This document shows positions 60,506 through 64,000 of a DNA stretch of 64,000 bases, piece by piece (position 1 is the first letter of the stretch; every line of letters begins with the position of its first letter). Origin of the DNA: Cloeon dipterum (taxonomy: Eukaryota; Arthropoda; Insecta; Ephemeroptera; Baetidae); assembly GCF_949628265.1 (NCBI RefSeq), contig NC_088787.1:2284501-2348500 (forward strand), written 5' to 3'. The position numbers and the translations under genes were made by a program. A model generated the notes under the pieces. The model saw only the letters and a list, made by a program, of their open reading frames with translations, had not been told where the DNA came from and made no database searches.

Positions 60506-62718
60506 TCAGCCACGCAATGGCAACTCTGCAAAAGGATCAGATAAGAGAAAGAGATTAGACTCCGTTATTGGCAAATTAATGTAAATATGAAGCACAAAAT
60601 TTTATCATATTTCTCTCGTAGTTGGATTTTATTTACCTGTGGACGTGCCGAATTGATACGATTGTGCGCCGTGTGCAGCCTTGAGTAGTTTTGTCCTATC
60701 CACACGCCCACTTGCATTTCTCTCCGTCATCCAGAAAGTGCCGTTCGTGTCCAAGGCAAAAGTAAATGGCACTATTGCAACCAGTGTTCCGACCTAAAAA
60801 ATGCAGTGACAGTGATTACAATGGGCGCAAAGGTAACATTTTTAAAATCACGATAACAATTATATTTTTACTGATTTTTAGAAATTTATAAAATCATTCA
60901 GGAAATTAAAAATTTTATTTATACAGGAAAATGTTTCGCATTATACCTCATGTGTCCGCTGCTCAAGAAAGGGCTCCGAAATATTCCATTTAGAGAGGTA
61001 ACTTTTTTCGTTAAAGGCGGCATACAAGATGTTATCGCTGTCGATCAACATTCTGTAGGGTTTTCGAGTCCACTCGCCGATTAATTTGACAGCAGCGCTT
61101 CCGCCTTCATTCCTCAGCTCAGACACAGACACTGAATACAGTCCAGTGTAATCATGTCTTGTAAGGTACAACTGTCTCGCTTCCGTGTCAGGAGAGAGGG
61201 CCAAGGTATGCCAAAATCTCCATGGTGTTTTAACTGACCAGGATTTGTCCATTTTTCGGCTGTAAACGACGATGTGCTCAGGTTTAGAGTCCGTGATGTA
61301 CGCGAGGTAATCGTCTGGCGTTTTGTCCAGCACCATATCCCGCAAGGACCTTTCATCAAATGAATTAGAGACGACTTTGTCCGGGAACTGGTGAACGAGC
61401 TCGGTTGTGTCGTTGTTGAGAAGGTCGAATATCCAAATTTTGCCCGAACAATTGCTGCTACCTTGATCAACCACCCACAACCGACCATCAGGGTCCGTTT
61501 CCAAACCTTTGGCCTTCTGAATAGTTTCGCAGTTGTCCTTTTTCTGGGAAAATAAATAAAAACATTTTTTATTACCGAATATTTCTAAAAGCATAGTTTG
61601 ATTTAGAAAAATATTATTGAAATTAATTATATGTATACTTTTAATAATTTTAAATGAAGAAATGATTTTTTGTGCGCTGACGAAAATCGTTCAGTACGTG
61701 TAACACCAAAAGTTTTCTAACAACTGTAATTTTGTACGTAGAACATTAAAGAACGTCTTTGATGAAGTTTCTGAGCTCACCAATCGATTCCTGAGGGTCG
61801 AATTTGGTAAAGTAGATATTTTTCCGACCGAAAAAGTCCAGCTCAACGAAGAATGTTTTCCCGCCAAAACAGTATGAACCTATTTGCGAGAAGTGCGCAT
61901 GCGTCAGAGCTAGCTGCTGTGGCAGAGGAGAAGTATCACGACAGCCACTAGCAGCCGGCGATTTGCGTTTGCCAGCTCTGACACATGGGCACTTCTCGCA
62001 AATAGGTTCACATATTTTTGGCGGGAAAAAAGTTCTTCGTCGTGCTGGACTTTTCGGTCGGAAAAAAGATCCACTATACCCAATTCGACCCTCAGGAATC
62101 GATTGGTGTGCTCAGAAACTTCGTCAAAGACGGTCTTTAATTAAATTAAATAAAAAAAGGAAAAAATTGGGGTAAATCTATATTTTGTTGGTTTCAAGTA
62201 AACAATTATCCATTTATGTATTGAATTGCTCAGAGGATTAAAGGTCTTAAACAATGCAAAATAATAAAGAATGTTGAAAAGTTTTCCGCACTGTTAAAAT
62301 AAATTTTGTTTATTATTAAATGAATTGATTGCTCGTCAAATTTTCACGGATTATTCTAATCGAAGCTCAACTCTGATTGTCAGTTTTTCATTCAGAGACT
62401 TACGTGTAATTCCCAGGATGGAAAAGGAGCAAACTTCGGAGGTGCAGTCGACGTGTCGCTCGTTGGCAGCCACACCAAAGTGGCGGGAATTCCACGATAA
62501 GCTTCAAGGCTTAGAAAGAGCCTTTCTCCAAAAACAGCCATGAATGCAGGAGAAACATTCTTCGGCCTGTATTTGTCTTTAATCTGTCCATTTGAACTGT
62601 CCGCTCCTGAGGGCCAGACGAAATCGAATTTTTTCCATTCGTAGACGGTTGTGAAGTCGAAGGCGTTGGCCATCAGGCACAGGCCATGCAAAAAGATGGC
62701 GGCATAGAACGGAGACAT
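60506..62718 (-). CDS. Yellow/MRJP-family secreted protein, copy 2
   Basis: Minus-strand exons 62718-62404, 61543-60947, 60793-60637 and 60525-60506; 362 codons, same splice phases as copy 1, ending ELPLRG before TGA. Signal peptide MSPFYAAIFLHGLCLMANA, then VYEWKKFDFVWPS, GIPATLVWLPTS, ETDPDGRLWVVDQG, LRDMVLDKTPDDYLAYITD, LALSPDTEARQLYLTRH and PFTFALDTNGTFWMTE. Tandem paralogue of the gene at 55577-57744, diverged at many residues with no disabling change, so both are probably functional. Substrate or ligand cannot be read from the sequence. The upstream block at 62940-63140 is shared with copy 1. Confidence 0.88.
61750..62136. mobile_element. Palindromic MITE-like element, copy 3, in yellow copy 2 intron 1
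   Basis: Best-defined copy: AGAACGTCTTTGATGAAGTT at the left, AACTTCGTCAAAGACGGTCT at the right, flanked directly by TTAA on both sides (61746-61749, 62137-62140). Inner arms contain TTCCCGCCAAAACAGTATGA and AATAGGTTCACATATTTTTG-type complements. Absent from the corresponding intron of copy 1, so it inserted after the gene duplication. Confidence 0.85.
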
Positions 62719-63180
62719 TTTGTGTTCGAGCTGAAATCAAATAAAAACTTATCGATTCAGCACCGATATTTAATATTGATGATCAAAATTATGTATTGAA
62801 ATGATTCGATAAAATCCTTTGTTCATTTTAGCACTCTCAGTGGATTAAAAATTAAATCATTAAAAGCTAGACTGAGTGGAGGTAGTAATGGCAAAATTCT
62901 CCAAGATATAAAAATTATAATAAGAATAAAAAAACCCGCTGAGTGGCGAAAAGGCGCTCGATCTGCACGTCCCGTTCGCGCGTTATCGCTTCATCCACAG
63001 TGACCTTGGGCCCGTTTCTCATGGTCGCTCAATCCAATGAAAATAAAACGAATAAATAAACTGGAGCAACATGGCCGATCATGCAGTTTTTGAATCCAGA
63101 AATAAAATAAATATGTCTCCACTCTTCTTTCAGATTTAACCGAAGCAAAATATCTCAAATTTTGACGTTAAACGTTTGCG
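62719..63180 (-). promoter_or_regulatory. 5' flank of yellow copy 2
   Basis: Block at about 62940-63140 (GCACGTCCCGTTCGCG, GAATAAATAAACTGG) matches 58785-58990 upstream of copy 1, so it is part of the duplicated unit and may hold a promoter or an untranslated first exon. The rest is AT-rich. Confidence 0.4.
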
Positions 63181-63183
63181 TGG

Positions 63184-63880
63184 TGCGCGAGCAACGGTAT
63201 GGAGCTCAACGTGGCCAAGTGTCACGTGATGGACGTGACAAGGGCTAAAAACGCGTTGCACCCCCCTTACACCGTCGGCGGCGCAGTGCTTGAGTACAAC
63301 ACGCCACCGAGCGCATCCTCGGCGTGCATGTGGGCAGTGACTTGCGGTGGAACAAGCACACAGACATCGCGCGCGGCAAAGCGGCCAAAGTGCTCTCGTT
63401 CGTGGCGCGCAACCTCTACGGCTGCACCCCACGCGTCAAGCGGCTGGCCTACCTGACGATGGTCAAGCCGCTCTTGTTCTACGGCACCCGTCCACCCAGT
63501 GCAACGTCCATAAATTTGAGAGAGTGCAAAATCGGGCCCTTCGGTTCGTGCATGGGCGGCATGTTTCCGAAAAAGCGAGAAAAGAGCTGCTGACGGTCCA
63601 CCAGCAGCTCAGCCACAATGACATGACTTTCTTTATAGGAAATGTCTCGACGGTGAAACTGACATGGATGCTATGGAACGCATAATCGTGTGCAGAACAA
63701 TGAGAAACTCGGATGGCGAGCACCGACTGATTCCTCCACGCGCACGCACTGATCTCGGAGTGCACTCGTTCTCATTTCGCTTCGTGCAACAATGGAATTC
63801 CCTCCCGTCCGCCATTAAAATGTGTCCGGTTTCCCAGTTTCCAAAATACAGTAAAATGTATGTGATTTTAAGTGTTATCT
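63184..63880 (+). mobile_element. Decayed non-LTR retrotransposon fragment (reverse-transcriptase C-terminal part)
   Basis: Successive frame segments read like the end of a LINE polymerase: MELNVAKCHVMDVTRAK, then ILGVHVGSDLRWNKHTDIA, then FERVQNRALRFVHGRHV, and finally a GVHSFSFRFVQQWNSLPSAI-type box. The reading frame changes at least three times and there is no upstream catalytic domain, so it is a 5'-truncated, inactive copy. The jockey/R1-like clade is a guess. Confidence 0.8.
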
Positions 63881-64000
63881 AGTATAGGCTGTAGTATGGT
63901 GAGTGATTGAGGTAAAAGTAACTTTTGCTTTTATTTTAGTCATGAGTTTCAGCGAGTTGATCGCTAATATACTACAAATGCCTAAATTTCTCCAATAATG

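Noticed and set aside
63184-63880. Functional retrotransposon gene
   Set aside because: At least three frame changes and no catalytic core upstream; only a fragment remains.

Overview
The window looks like insect nuclear DNA. All protein genes are split by short introns with GT/AG borders. The right half holds ZAD-type C2H2 zinc-finger genes and secreted yellow/major-royal-jelly (MRJP) genes, both arthropod or insect hallmarks. The species cannot be named from the sequence. All gene names rest on remembered family sequences and conserved motifs; no database search was run.

Left part (1-25.9 kb) is a compact run of conserved housekeeping genes: the 3' end of the bridge-like lipid-transfer gene hobbit/BLTP2 (+), an Mpv17/PMP22 membrane protein (-), the store-operated calcium channel Orai (-), the Rab5 exchange factor Rabex-5 (+), the C-terminal exon of AIMP2 (-), the phenylalanyl-tRNA synthetase alpha subunit FARSA (-), Merlin/NF2 (-), the mitochondrial twin-CX9C protein CHCHD2 (+) and a 127-residue unknown (-). 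The exon joins were checked for phase, and each complete gene model keeps one open frame from start to stop. A striking trait is that several genes carry introns filled with one locus-specific word: ACCCTGA/AGGTC in hobbit, GAGCTC in Orai, GCATGCGCAG in Rabex-5 and CHCHD2, GCCATNTTGG in Merlin, and a 288-bp GGACA/CAGCCG satellite 5' of Orai.

Middle (25.9-36.7 kb) has no convincing gene. It holds two inverted ~0.74-kb repeat arms about 7.4 kb apart, palindromic MITE-like elements, a 341-bp tandem repeat related to the one in the hobbit intron, a displaced copy of the FARSA/AIMP2 intergenic DNA, and several GC-richer islands that may be regulatory.

Right part (36.7-64 kb) is a tandem array of six ZAD plus ~13-finger C2H2 genes, all on + with identical three-exon structure. 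Five are intact and the second is broken by a frameshift and a stop. Four of the genes are preceded by copies of a ~0.5-kb fold-back (one reduced to half), five share a promoter cassette, and a seventh cassette lies beyond the last gene without a gene. Next come two tandem yellow/MRJP-like genes (-) in a ~5-kb duplication; an orphan copy of their last exon sits inside the zinc-finger array. The window ends in a decayed non-LTR retrotransposon fragment.
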